From Pontibacillus chungwhensis BH030062 (GTDB taxonomy: Bacteria > Bacillota > Bacilli > Bacillales > BH030062), in the NCBI RefSeq assembly GCF_000770675.1, contig NZ_AVBG01000001.1:1-64000 (forward strand): 64,000 nucleotides of DNA. The letters are read 5' to 3'. Shown piece after piece: positions 7,598 through 17,266 of the stretch. Below the pieces are notes generated by a model. The model worked only from the letters and a program-made list of their open reading frames with translations, searched no databases and was not told the DNA's origin. Every line of letters begins with the position of its first letter. The first letter of the stretch is position 1. A program made the position numbers and the translations under genes.

Positions 7598-9868
7598 ATG
7601 AAGAAAAATCGAACAACTCACCGAATGGCGAAGCTCTACATGCTTGGATTTATGCTGGTCTTCATGATTATATTCGGCCGTTTCGCTTATATTCAGGCGA
7701 CAGGTGAAATTGAAGGGGTATCACTACAAGATTGGGCGGATCAAAAACGTACGAGTTCCTATACGATTGAGGCCGATCGAGGTAAGATTATCGATCGTAA
7801 CGGAATGACGCTCGCATATGACCGTCCGACTTATAGTGTGTATGCCATCATTGATGAAGAATATTCAAAAGATTCAAAGGAGCCATTACACGTTGAGAAT
7901 CCGGAAAAAACGGCTGAACAACTGGCTCCTATTTTAGGTTTAGAAGAGTCTTATGTGTATGAGAGGCTAACGAAAGAAAAACCTTTCCAAGTCGAATTTG
8001 GAGCTAACGGTCGTTATTTATCCCAGGAAACCCGAGAGAAGATAGAGGAATTAGACCTGCCAGGTATACGCTTTAAGCAACAGGCGAAACGGTACTACCC
8101 TAATGGCATGTTCGCATCACATGTGCTTGGTTTCGCGCAAAATCAGGGTGATGATGAAGAGATCAATGGCATGATGGGAATTGAAGAACAGATGGATGAT
8201 TATTTATCGGAGACAAACGGATCCATTTCTTACAAACGAGACAAATACAATATGAAACTACTAAACCCAGAAGAAGTTTTTGAGAAGCCAGAAGACGGTG
8301 CTAATGTCACGCTGACAATTGATCAGAAAATCCAGACATTCCTTGAAGATGCAATGAATCATGTTGTGAAGGAATATAGTCCGGAAAAAATAACAGCCAT
8401 TGTCATGGACCCAAAGACCGGAGAAGTACTGGCGATGGGAAACAGGCCAAGCTTTAATCCAAACGAAAGACAAGATATTGGCAACTGGTACAACGATGTT
8501 ATTGCTTCCCCATATGAACCTGGTTCAACCATGAAGATCTTTACATATGCAGCTGCTATGGAAGCAGGTGTGTATAACGGGTCTGATACGTATATGTCAG
8601 GGGAGTATGTTTATAATGATCGTGGTGACAAAATCGGTGACCATAACGGTGGTAAGGGTTGGGATGTCATTGATTATGATGAAGGCTTTGAACGCTCCTC
8701 AAACGTAGCAGCCGCCAAATTAGTATGGGAACAACTAGGCCCTGAAACGTATATGGACTATTTGCAAGCGTTCGGTCTTGACCAAAAGACAGGGATTGAC
8801 CTTCCTGGTGAGCAAGCAGGGCAAATTGTATACAAGTGGGACAGTGAAATAATTACAACTTCATTTGGACAAGGATCAACATTTACGCCCATTCAACAAA
8901 TGAAAGCTGCCACGTCTGTAGCTAATAATGGGAAAATGATGCAACCTTACGTGGTCTCACAAGTAACAGACCCTTCATCAGGGGATGTTTTAGAGAAGAA
9001 GGAGCCTAAAGTAGCGGGAGAACCGATCAGTGAAGATACTGCAAAAGAGATGCGAGAGCTGATGGGGAATGTTGTAACAGGAGAACATGGAACGGGTGTG
9101 AATTTCTATAACCTGGCTAACTATTCCGTGGCAGGTAAGACTGGTACAGCCCAGATTCCAAACCCTAACGGTGGAGGGTACTTAGCTGGCCATGGGAATT
9201 ACTACCTATCTTTCCTGGGCATGGCCCCTAAGGAAGATCCAGAGCTTATGATGTATGTATCAGTGAAACAACCAGACCTTGAAGCAACTGAATATGAAGC
9301 TGAACCAAGTTCTTATATTTTCAAAACAGTGATGGAAAATAGTCTACACTATATGAACATCAAACCCACTGAAAATAAAGAAGAGCTTTCTGTAGAATCG
9401 AAGTCTCTTAATGACTACACAGGAGACTCTATTGACAAAGCTAAACAAGCCCTGACAAAGGATGGATTGACCCCAATAATACTAGGGGATGGAAGTGAAG
9501 TGAAAGAGATGTTCCCGCGTGGAGGGACGAAGGTCATTTCCAATGAGAAGATTTTCTTAGTTACTTCAGATTCAACTAAAATGCCTGATATGTCAGGTTG
9601 GGCGCTTCGAGATGTGCTCACCTTTGGAGATGTGATGGATATTAGTGTGGATTCTATTGGAAGTGGCTTTGTTCGGAAGCAAAGTGTTGCTCCGGGGGCA
9701 TCCATACAAAATGGGGGTTATCTCGTAGTGGAACTAACAGGTCCAAATGAAGAGCCTTCTGACAAGTCGCTCGAGGAACAAACAGAACGATCAATGCAGC
9801 AAAAAGAAGAACAAGGATCCTCACAAGAGGCTAAAGAGGAAGAAAACTCTTCAGATGAGGAACAATAA
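7598..9868 (+). CDS. pbpB: Septal transpeptidase PBP2B (class B PBP with PASTA domains)
   Basis: Cross-links septal peptidoglycan. N-terminal membrane anchor (about residues 10-30), dimerisation domain, then the transpeptidase with catalytic motifs STMK (S310), SSN (from S367) and KTG (K514). Two C-terminal PASTA-like domains (about 600-720) precede a Glu/Gln/Ser-rich tail. Start: the AAGGGGA site at 7581-7587 suits the ATG at 7598; the ATG at 7589 would sit only two bases from it. Between ftsL and spoVD as in B. subtilis. The long acidic tail after the second PASTA is an unconserved-looking extension. Confidence 0.95.
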   Translation: MKKNRTTHRMAKLYMLGFMLVFMIIFGRFAYIQATGEIEGVSLQDWADQKRTSSYTIEADRGKIIDRNGMTLAYDRPTYSVYAIIDEEYSKDSKEPLHVENPEKTAEQLAPILGLEESYVYERLTKEKPFQVEFGANGRYLSQETREKIEELDLPGIRFKQQAKRYYPNGMFASHVLGFAQNQGDDEEINGMMGIEEQMDDYLSETNGSISYKRDKYNMKLLNPEEVFEKPEDGANVTLTIDQKIQTFLEDAMNHVVKEYSPEKITAIVMDPKTGEVLAMGNRPSFNPNERQDIGNWYNDVIASPYEPGSTMKIFTYAAAMEAGVYNGSDTYMSGEYVYNDRGDKIGDHNGGKGWDVIDYDEGFERSSNVAAAKLVWEQLGPETYMDYLQAFGLDQKTGIDLPGEQAGQIVYKWDSEIITTSFGQGSTFTPIQQMKAATSVANNGKMMQPYVVSQVTDPSSGDVLEKKEPKVAGEPISEDTAKEMRELMGNVVTGEHGTGVNFYNLANYSVAGKTGTAQIPNPNGGGYLAGHGNYYLSFLGMAPKEDPELMMYVSVKQPDLEATEYEAEPSSYIFKTVMENSLHYMNIKPTENKEELSVESKSLNDYTGDSIDKAKQALTKDGLTPIILGDGSEVKEMFPRGGTKVISNEKIFLVTSDSTKMPDMSGWALRDVLTFGDVMDISVDSIGSGFVRKQSVAPGASIQNGGYLVVELTGPNEEPSDKSLEEQTERSMQQKEEQGSSQEAKEEENSSDEEQ

Positions 9869-9952
9869 AGGGTAACAAAGACAGTGTTCTAATCGATTTT
9901 CTTAACTCATAAAATGGATACAAGCATACCATGGACGTAAAGGAGATGTACC

Positions 9953-11911
9953 ATGAAACGAGTATCCAATGTGACGTTACGAAAACGATTGGTCACTGTC
10001 TTTCTTTTGGCAGGACTTGTACTAGCTGTTATTATAACCCGCTTAGGGTATGTGCAATTTGTCATGGGAGACCAATTAATGGACAAGGCAAAAAATTTGT
10101 GGAGCCGAGATATCCCTTTTGAACCTGAACGAGGAGATATTTTAGACCGGAACGGTGTCGTTTTAGCAGAAAACGTTTCGGCTCCATCTGTTATGGTTGT
10201 TCCAAGACAAATTAAAGAGCCTCAAAAGACAGCAGAAAAGCTAGCAAAAGTGCTCGATATGCCTATAGATAAAGCATATCAACACGTAACAAAAGTGAGT
10301 ATGATTGAACGATTACATCCAGAAGGACGTAAAATTTCTGAGAAGCAAGCTGATGCTATACGTGCCTTGAATTTGGATGGAGTTTACATTGCAGAAGATT
10401 TTAAGCGTCATTATCCAAAAGGGGAGTATCTTTCCCACGTGTTAGGTTTTAGCGGTATCGATAACCAAGGGTTAATGGGGCTTGAATTGTATTATGACGA
10501 GCAGCTAAAAGGGGAAGAAGGTCAGCTTTCTTTCTACTCTGATGCCAAGGGAGGACGTCTTCCTAATATAGCAGATGTTTACGAACCACCAAAAGACGGG
10601 TATAACTTAAAGCTTACCATCGATGATCGAGTACAAACGATTATTGAACGAGAGCTTGATAATGCAGAAGCCAAATATAATCCTGATGGTGCAATTGCGA
10701 TTGCTATGAATCCGGATACTGGAGAGATATTAGCGATGTCAAGTAGACCTACGTTTGATCCGGAAGATTATCAAAATGTACCCCAAGAAGTGTACAACCG
10801 TAACCTTCCAATATGGAGTTCTTATGAACCAGGGTCTACCTTTAAAATCATCACTCTTGCGTCTTCTTTGGAGGAAGGCCTTGTAGATCTAGAAGAGGAC
10901 CATTTTCATGACAGTGGCTCAATTGAAGTAGATGGAGCGAGGCTTCGATGTTGGAAAAGGGGAGGACACGGAAGTCAGACCTATTTAGAAGTTGTCCAGA
11001 ACTCGTGTAACCCAGGGTTTGTAACGTTAGGTCAGGAACTAGGTAAAGAACGTTTATTTAGCTATATTAAAGATTTCGGATTTGGCACGAAAACAGGCAT
11101 AGATCTTCAAGGTGAAGGGAATGGGATCTTGTTCAAAGAAGAGCGAGTAGGACCTGTAGAGCTAGCGACGACTGCGTTTGGCCAAGGGGTTTCTGTAACA
11201 CCGATCCAACAAGTAACAGCTGTAGCTGCCGCAGTAAATGGAGGATATTTATATGAACCATACATTGCTAAAGAGTGGATTAATCCAATTACCGGTGAGG
11301 CTGTTGATCAAGCAGAACCAACTTTGAGAAAGCGTGTTATATCTGAAGATACATCAGCTAAAGTAAGAGAGGCTCTTGAGAGTGTTGTCGCACTGGGGAC
11401 AGGAAAAGGGGCTTACGTAGAAGGATATAGGGTAGGAGGTAAAACAGGCACGGCACAAAAAGTAGGGCCAGATGGAAAATATATGACAGACAATCACATT
11501 GTTTCATTTATAGGATTTGCACCTGCTGATGACCCGGAACTAGTGGTTTATTTAGCTATCGATAACCCGAAAAATACGGTGCAATTCGGTGGTGTAGTAG
11601 CTGCTCCAATTGTTGGAAACATTATGGGTGACAGCCTTCGTGCCATGGGGGTCGAACCTAGAACGGATGGTTTAGAGAAAGAAGTCCAATGGCCAGATCA
11701 ACCTCTTGTTGAGATTCCGGATTTAATTGGACTTGAAAAGAAGGAATTAACTCAATATATGGTGAACCTCTCTATTGAAACGAGTGGAAAAGGTAAGTAT
11801 ATCGTAGATCAAGCTCCAAAAGCAGGGACCAAGGTAGAAGAGGGTTCTAAAATTCGACTATTTCTAGCAGAGGAGGCTCCTTCAGAAGGTCAATCTGATC
11901 ATTCTCACTAA
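9953..11911 (+). CDS. spoVD: Sporulation-specific transpeptidase SpoVD
   Basis: Class B PBP needed for spore cortex synthesis with SpoVE. One N-terminal transmembrane helix (about residues 13-33), transpeptidase motifs STFK (S295), SCN (S351) and KTG (K497), and a single C-terminal PASTA domain (about 588-645). One PASTA rather than two, and position after pbpB, separate it from PBP2B. The ATG follows AAGGAGATGTACC. In relatives spoVD is expressed in the mother cell under SigE; I could not find a convincing SigE promoter in the short gap 9869-9952. Confidence 0.93.
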   Translation: MKRVSNVTLRKRLVTVFLLAGLVLAVIITRLGYVQFVMGDQLMDKAKNLWSRDIPFEPERGDILDRNGVVLAENVSAPSVMVVPRQIKEPQKTAEKLAKVLDMPIDKAYQHVTKVSMIERLHPEGRKISEKQADAIRALNLDGVYIAEDFKRHYPKGEYLSHVLGFSGIDNQGLMGLELYYDEQLKGEEGQLSFYSDAKGGRLPNIADVYEPPKDGYNLKLTIDDRVQTIIERELDNAEAKYNPDGAIAIAMNPDTGEILAMSSRPTFDPEDYQNVPQEVYNRNLPIWSSYEPGSTFKIITLASSLEEGLVDLEEDHFHDSGSIEVDGARLRCWKRGGHGSQTYLEVVQNSCNPGFVTLGQELGKERLFSYIKDFGFGTKTGIDLQGEGNGILFKEERVGPVELATTAFGQGVSVTPIQQVTAVAAAVNGGYLYEPYIAKEWINPITGEAVDQAEPTLRKRVISEDTSAKVREALESVVALGTGKGAYVEGYRVGGKTGTAQKVGPDGKYMTDNHIVSFIGFAPADDPELVVYLAIDNPKNTVQFGGVVAAPIVGNIMGDSLRAMGVEPRTDGLEKEVQWPDQPLVEIPDLIGLEKKELTQYMVNLSIETSGKGKYIVDQAPKAGTKVEEGSKIRLFLAEEAPSEGQSDHSH

Positions 11912-11926
11912 AGAACAATCGCGAAC

Positions 11927-11954
11927 CGGGGTCTTGTCTGCTATAATATACGTT
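11927..11954 (+). promoter_or_regulatory. Extended -10 promoter before murE
   Basis: TGCTATAAT at 11939-11947 is a full extended -10 with no recognisable -35. It gives murE a start independent of spoVD. The surrounding block is nearly repeated before spoVE at 17203-17222. Confidence 0.6.
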
Positions 11955-11981
11955 GAAAATCTAATAGTAAGGAGTCCTTAC

Positions 11982-13448
11982 ATGAAGTTAAGTCAATTAT
12001 TACAGACATTAAATGTCTATCAAACTACAAAGGACATCAACAATGTAACAGTCACTGGAATAGAAATGGATTCAAGACTTGTTGACCCTGGTCATTTATT
12101 TATATGTATAAATGGTTTTACAGTAGATGGGCATAATTTTGCTAAACAAGCTGAGGAGAACGGTGCTAGTGCAATTGTAGCAGAGCGCCCTTTAGATGTC
12201 TCCGTTCCGGTTATCCTTGTAAGTGATACATCAAAGGCAATGGCTAAATTAGCAAATAGCTATTATCAAAATCCTACACAACAATTCAGGTTAATTGGGA
12301 TCACTGGTACCAATGGTAAGACGTCTACATCTTATTTAGTAGAATCTATATTTAAACATCACAATAAGAAGACCGGCTTGATCGGTACAATCCAAATGAA
12401 AATTGGAGACAAGGAATACGAAGTAAAAAACACTACGCCCGATTCCCTGTTTTTACAGAAGCATTTTGCAGAGATGGCGCATGAAGGTGTGGATACTGCT
12501 GTTATGGAAGTATCTTCTCATGCGCTTGATTTAGGGAGAGTTCATGGCGCGGATTTCGATATCGCTGTATTCACCAATTTAAGTCAGGATCATCTGGACT
12601 ATCACAAAGATATGGATGATTACTTGCGTGCCAAGTCACTTCTTTTTGCTCAACTTGGAAATGGTTATGATTCTAATAAACCGAAATTTGGAGTAGTGAA
12701 TAAAGACGATCCATATTATAAAGCGTTTTGTAAAAGTACTTCTCAAGAAGTTCTTACATATAGCATTAACCAAGAAGCAGATGTAACAGCGAAAAACGTA
12801 AACCTATCTGCGAGTGGCACGACCTTTACCCTATGCACTCCCGCTGGAGAGAAAGAAATTCATAGTCCTTTAATCGGGAAGTTCAGCGTATATAATATGT
12901 TAGCGGCTGCAAGTGCAGCATGGGTTTCTGGAGTAGAACTGAACACCATTCAACAAGCTTTATCAGCAACTAAAGGTGTGAGCGGACGCTTTGAGCCTGT
13001 TCTAGCTGGTCAAGATTACGGGGTTATTGTAGATTATGCCCATACTCCTGATTCTTTAGAGAATGTGTTAGAAACCATTCAATCCTTTGCTAAAGAAAAC
13101 ATCTACGTTGTTGTAGGTTGTGGGGGAGACAGAGACAAGACGAAGAGACCACTTATGGCGCAAGTAGCTGTAAAGTATGCAACAGAAGCGATCTTCACTT
13201 CTGATAACCCTAGAAGTGAGGACCCAGAATCCATTCTTCGAGATATGGAAAGAGGCGTGAAAGAGGATTCTTATACAACGATCGTTAACCGGAGAGAAGC
13301 CATTCAATTCGCTGTGGATAAGGCAAGTGCCGGAGATGTCATTTTAATAGCTGGTAAAGGTCACGAACCATATCAGGAAGTAAATGGGGTTACTCATCAT
13401 TTTGATGACCGTGAAGTAGCGGCTGAGTGTATTAAGGCCAAACAATAA
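11982..13448 (+). CDS. murE: UDP-MurNAc-L-Ala-D-Glu:meso-DAP ligase MurE
   Basis: ATP-dependent addition of the third stem-peptide residue in peptidoglycan precursor synthesis. The 488-residue protein has the Mur-ligase P-loop ITGTNGKTSTSY (about residues 107-118) and the DNPR motif (about 407-410), which marks meso-diaminopimelate specificity rather than lysine. Start: ATG 11982 is preceded by a ribosome site embedded in a perfect 13-base palindrome, TAAGGAGTCCTTA. A longer reading upstream (from 11934) lies before the predicted transcript start and is rejected. Confidence 0.95.
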   Translation: MKLSQLLQTLNVYQTTKDINNVTVTGIEMDSRLVDPGHLFICINGFTVDGHNFAKQAEENGASAIVAERPLDVSVPVILVSDTSKAMAKLANSYYQNPTQQFRLIGITGTNGKTSTSYLVESIFKHHNKKTGLIGTIQMKIGDKEYEVKNTTPDSLFLQKHFAEMAHEGVDTAVMEVSSHALDLGRVHGADFDIAVFTNLSQDHLDYHKDMDDYLRAKSLLFAQLGNGYDSNKPKFGVVNKDDPYYKAFCKSTSQEVLTYSINQEADVTAKNVNLSASGTTFTLCTPAGEKEIHSPLIGKFSVYNMLAAASAAWVSGVELNTIQQALSATKGVSGRFEPVLAGQDYGVIVDYAHTPDSLENVLETIQSFAKENIYVVVGCGGDRDKTKRPLMAQVAVKYATEAIFTSDNPRSEDPESILRDMERGVKEDSYTTIVNRREAIQFAVDKASAGDVILIAGKGHEPYQEVNGVTHHFDDREVAAECIKAKQ

Positions 13449-13465
13449 AGGAGTTATTATTACTA

Positions 13466-14827
13466 ATGAAGATGACAACAGAATGGATTCATCGTCACTT
13501 CCCCTCTGCTAGAGGGGTTGCCTCTGAATCAATCGAAATAAAAAATGTATTTACCGATACGCGTAAAAAAACAGATAAAGGTTTGTTTGTTCCAATACGA
13601 GGAGACCGCTTTGATGGCCATGAGTTTTTAAAAGATGCCATTGAAGGAGGGGCCGTTGCTGCGTTGTGGGATGAGAAAATAGATGTTCCGTCCTATGTCC
13701 CAAACGATTTTCCTTTGTTTTTTGTGGATGATACAATTATAGGCTTACAGCAATTAGCCCATGTATACAGAAAAGAAGTTAACCCAAAAGTTATCGGGGT
13801 AACGGGCTCAAATGGAAAGACAACAACGAAAGATTTTGTTGATGCTGTTTTAGCTCCATCATTCAAAACTCACAAGACAGATGGGAATTTCAATAATCAT
13901 ATAGGGCTACCACTAACGATCCTTGCTATGCCGGCTTCAACTGAAGTGCTTGTATTAGAGATGGGTATGAATCACTTTGGGGAAATTGAGAACCTTTCCT
14001 TTATCGCCGAGCCGGATTTTGCAGTCATCACAAACATAGGAGAATCTCACATTGAGTTTTTAGGGTCTAGAGAGGGAATTGCTCAAGCGAAATCGGAAAT
14101 ACTTGCAGGTCTTCGTGATGGGGGCACACTCTTGTTAGATGGAGATGAACCATTGTTGGCACCTCTTCACACAAGAGAAGGTGTCGTTTCGTGTGGGTTT
14201 GATCAAAAGAATGAATGTTTCTTATCAAACATTCAAATGAGTGGGTCTACTACAACATTCACAATAAATGATGGGGAATCTTACTCGATTCATTTGTTAG
14301 GGAAGCACAATGTAAAAAATGCCAGTTTTGCAATTGTAATCGGAAAAGCATTAGGGATGGACCCTTCTGACATTCAACAAGGTTTGAACGAAATGACTTT
14401 AACAGGGATGCGTTTTGAACTAATAGAAGGGAAGAATGGAGCACATATTGTTAATGATGCCTATAATGCTTCCCCGACTTCAATGCGTGCATCCATTGAG
14501 GTAATTAAAGATTTAAATCAATATTCTCGCAAGATTCTTATTTTAGGCGATATATTTGAATTAGGGGCTCAAAGTGAAGAAATGCATCGGTCTGTGGCTC
14601 CATCAATCGATTCATCCATTGATGTTCTTATAACAGTAGGGGATGAATCAGCTGTGATTGCAGAGGAAGTAAAGAAACACCATGAAGATCTGGATGTCTA
14701 TTCTTATTCAACCAAAGAGGATGTTTCTGCAGTCGTTCAACCCATGTTGCAGCAAGATACAATTGTATTATTAAAAGCTTCTCGCTTAATGGCTTTTGAA
14801 AGTTTTGTAGAAGAATTTACAGATTAA
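13466..14827 (+). CDS. murF: UDP-MurNAc-tripeptide:D-Ala-D-Ala ligase MurF
   Basis: Joins D-Ala-D-Ala to the UDP-MurNAc tripeptide, finishing the cytoplasmic precursor. The 453-residue protein carries [13 protein letters not shown] (about residues 110-122), the central-domain EMGMNHFGEIENL block and the C-terminal NDAYNASPTSM block typical of MurF. It lies 17 bases after murE. The AAGGAG site is 13 bases from ATG 13466, rather long, but no nearer codon fits better. B. subtilis keeps its murF outside the dcw cluster, so this arrangement is closer to the ancestral order. Confidence 0.95.
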   Translation: MKMTTEWIHRHFPSARGVASESIEIKNVFTDTRKKTDKGLFVPIRGDRFDGHEFLKDAIEGGAVAALWDEKIDVPSYVPNDFPLFFVDDTIIGLQQLAHVYRKEVNPKVIGVTGSNGKTTTKDFVDAVLAPSFKTHKTDGNFNNHIGLPLTILAMPASTEVLVLEMGMNHFGEIENLSFIAEPDFAVITNIGESHIEFLGSREGIAQAKSEILAGLRDGGTLLLDGDEPLLAPLHTREGVVSCGFDQKNECFLSNIQMSGSTTTFTINDGESYSIHLLGKHNVKNASFAIVIGKALGMDPSDIQQGLNEMTLTGMRFELIEGKNGAHIVNDAYNASPTSMRASIEVIKDLNQYSRKILILGDIFELGAQSEEMHRSVAPSIDSSIDVLITVGDESAVIAEEVKKHHEDLDVYSYSTKEDVSAVVQPMLQQDTIVLLKASRLMAFESFVEEFTD

Positions 14828-14869
14828 AAGATTTAAGCGGACGGTTTACAGATCTAAAGGAGGAGCACA

Positions 14870-15856
14870 ATGAACGAACAAGTACTATTAATCACTATGG
14901 CAATAGCCTTTTTAATTACCGTCCTCATCTCACCTATATTTATACCATTCTTACGTCGTTTGAAATTTGGTCAATCTATTCGAGATGAAGGTCCTAAATC
15001 TCACCAGAAGAAATCAGGTACACCTACAATGGGTGGCTTAATGATTCTTGTTGCTGTTTCCATTACAACACTGGTGATGACATCGAAGTTCAACCCAGAT
15101 CCAATGAACTTTGAAGTGTTTTTATTGTTATTTGTTTTAATTGGTTATGGTCTTCTAGGATTTCTAGATGACTTTATTAAGGTAGCCATGAAACGTAATC
15201 TTGGGTTAACATCCAAACAAAAAATGGTAGGTCAATTATTTATTGCAGCTGTTTTTTATATTATTTTAAGACGTCATGATTTCCCTACTTATATTGGAAT
15301 TCCAGGGACGGACTTTCAAGTTGATCTTGGGTGGGGGTATGCCCTTCTAATCGTATTTATGCTTGTGGGTTCATCGAATGCTGTTAATTTAACAGATGGA
15401 CTTGATGGTTTGTTAGCTGGTACTGCTGCGATTGCATTTGGAGCATTTGGAATCTTAGCTTGGCACGGTGTTCCTCAGTTTGAGATTGCTGTATTCACAC
15501 TTGCTATTGTTGGTTCGTTACTAGGATTTCTTGTATTCAATGCCCATCCTGCTAAAGTCTTTATGGGTGATACCGGGTCCCTTGCACTAGGTGGGGCTAT
15601 TGGAGCCATTGCAATATTAACAAAGTTAGAGATTTTACTTGTCATTATTGGGGGCGTATTTGTTCTCGAAACATTATCCGTTATTATTCAAGTTATTTCT
15701 TTCAAAACAACCGGGAAACGTGTGTTTAAAATGAGTCCGCTTCACCACCATTATGAACTTATGGGCTGGTCAGAATGGCGCGTTGTAACAACGTTTTGGC
15801 TTGTTGGGTTACTATTTGCCGCTCTAGGCGTCTATATTGAGGTGTGGATCAATTGA
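14870..15856 (+). CDS. mraY: Phospho-MurNAc-pentapeptide transferase MraY
   Basis: Membrane enzyme that moves phospho-MurNAc-pentapeptide onto undecaprenyl phosphate, forming lipid I. 328 residues with ten predicted membrane helices. Family motifs are present: the LGFLDDFIK aspartate block (about residues 95-106), NLTDGLDGL (about 173-181) and the histidine motif [13 protein letters not shown] near the C-terminus. AAAGGAGG precedes the ATG. It overlaps the murD start region. Confidence 0.97.
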   Translation: MNEQVLLITMAIAFLITVLISPIFIPFLRRLKFGQSIRDEGPKSHQKKSGTPTMGGLMILVAVSITTLVMTSKFNPDPMNFEVFLLLFVLIGYGLLGFLDDFIKVAMKRNLGLTSKQKMVGQLFIAAVFYIILRRHDFPTYIGIPGTDFQVDLGWGYALLIVFMLVGSSNAVNLTDGLDGLLAGTAAIAFGAFGILAWHGVPQFEIAVFTLAIVGSLLGFLVFNAHPAKVFMGDTGSLALGGAIGAIAILTKLEILLVIIGGVFVLETLSVIIQVISFKTTGKRVFKMSPLHHHYELMGWSEWRVVTTFWLVGLLFAALGVYIEVWIN

Positions 15857-17202
15857 ATAAGTTAACATCATTTCCTTATAATCAAGTCCTCGTACTCGGG
15901 CTCGCCAAATCTGGGGAAGCAGCCGCTAAACTTCTAAACAGTAGTGGGGTATCGGTTAGGGTTAATGACCAGAAACCGTTCTCTGAAAATCCTCAAGCTC
16001 AATCCCTTCATCATGAAGGGATTGAGGTTATTACAGGAGGACACCCGCTAAGCGTTCTAGAAGGCGTAGATTATGTCGTGAAGAATCCTGGCATACCTTA
16101 TACGAACGCTATAGTTAAAGCTGCGACAGAACGAGGTATTCCGGTGGTAACTGAAATTGAATTGGCTTATATGCTTCATGAGGGACCCATTGTAGCTATT
16201 ACAGGATCTAATGGAAAAACAACAACCACGACACTAGTATATGAGATGCTAAAACGTAGTAAAAAACCTGTCGCTCTAGCAGGGAATATCGGGAAAGTAT
16301 CTTGCGAAGTTGCTCAAAATACAGTTCCTGAAGAAACAATGGTTATGGAATTGTCTTCATTTCAATTACTTGGAACTGAAACGTTCAAGCCAAATGTTTC
16401 TGTCTTTTTAAATCTGTACGAAGCGCATCTGGATTACCATAAAACGATGGAACATTATGGGCAATCAAAAGCAAAGATTGTTGCTAATCAGACCCCTCAA
16501 GATTATGCGGTTTATAATGCAGATCACCAAGAAGTGCGTACACTTGTGCAAAAAACACAAGCTCAAACCATTCCATTTTCCCTTCTTTCTGAACAATCTG
16601 AAGGGGTATGGACAGATGGCACCTCTGTTTACTATAAGGATACATTCATTATGAAACAGAATGAGATTCTGTTAGAGGGCGAACACAACTTGGAGAATAC
16701 GATGGCTGCGATTGCTGCGTCCTTATTAGCAGGAGCTACAATAGAAGGAATTCGTAAAGTATTAACAACCTTCACAGGAGTGGAGCACCGACTGCAATAT
16801 GTGAAAGATGTCAAAGGTCGTCGGTTCTTTAATGATTCAAAAGCAACGAATATATTAGCTGCTCAAAAAGCGCTTAATGCCTTTTCTGAGCCAACTATTT
16901 GGCTCGCTGGGGGATTAGATCGAGGGCAATCCTTTGAAGAGTTAGCCCCTTTAATGAAACACGTCAAGGCGATGGTAGTATTTGGGGAAACGGGTGAAAA
17001 GCTTCGTGAATTTGGGACTAAAAATGGAATAGAGACTATACTTATGGTCGATAATGTTAAGCAAGCAGCTGAAGAAGCTTATCGTATCTCTGCTGAACAA
17101 GATGTTATTCTTCTTTCTCCGGCATGTGCAAGCTGGGATCAATATAAAACTTTTGAAGAAAGAGGGAACATGTTTGTAAAAGCCGTGCATACATTAGAGT
17201 AG
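15853..17202 (+). CDS. murD: UDP-MurNAc-L-Ala:D-Glu ligase MurD
   Basis: Adds D-glutamate to UDP-MurNAc-L-alanine. 449 residues: N-terminal Rossmann-like [12 protein letters not shown]-loop [12 protein letters not shown] (about residues 117-128), central [12 protein letters not shown] block, and C-terminal [17 protein letters not shown], a MurD hallmark. Start: TTG 15853 lies eight bases after GAGGTG (15839-15844); the alternative GTG 15844 would overlap that site. The TTG overlaps the mraY stop, so the pair is coupled. In the central motif E replaces the more common D (LYEAH versus LFDAH). Confidence 0.94.
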   Translation: MNKLTSFPYNQVLVLGLAKSGEAAAKLLNSSGVSVRVNDQKPFSENPQAQSLHHEGIEVITGGHPLSVLEGVDYVVKNPGIPYTNAIVKAATERGIPVVTEIELAYMLHEGPIVAITGSNGKTTTTTLVYEMLKRSKKPVALAGNIGKVSCEVAQNTVPEETMVMELSSFQLLGTETFKPNVSVFLNLYEAHLDYHKTMEHYGQSKAKIVANQTPQDYAVYNADHQEVRTLVQKTQAQTIPFSLLSEQSEGVWTDGTSVYYKDTFIMKQNEILLEGEHNLENTMAAIAASLLAGATIEGIRKVLTTFTGVEHRLQYVKDVKGRRFFNDSKATNILAAQKALNAFSEPTIWLAGGLDRGQSFEELAPLMKHVKAMVVFGETGEKLREFGTKNGIETILMVDNVKQAAEEAYRISAEQDVILLSPACASWDQYKTFEERGNMFVKAVHTLE

Positions 17203-17266
17203 GGGGCTTGTCTTACTATAATTCATAAGGCCCCCAACGTTCTGCTTGAACCAAGGGGGCCATTTT
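17203..17266 (+). promoter_or_regulatory. spoVE promoter with hairpin covering the ribosome site
   Basis: TATAAT at 17217-17222 predicts transcription from about 17229. GGCCCCC (17229-17235) can pair perfectly with GGGGGCC (17255-17261), which contains the AAGGGGG ribosome site of spoVE. The 5' end of the RNA would thus fold directly over the site. The stem followed by ATTTTA could also act as a weak terminator for murD read-through. Confidence 0.5.

Noticed and set aside
9869-9952. SigE promoter before spoVD
   Set aside because: ATAAAAT and GCATACCAT look suggestive but the spacing (about 9 bases) is too short for SigE.
9931-10122. Open frame with several cysteines at the start of spoVD
   Set aside because: Shadow of the spoVD N-terminus in another frame; spoVD itself has the ribosome site.
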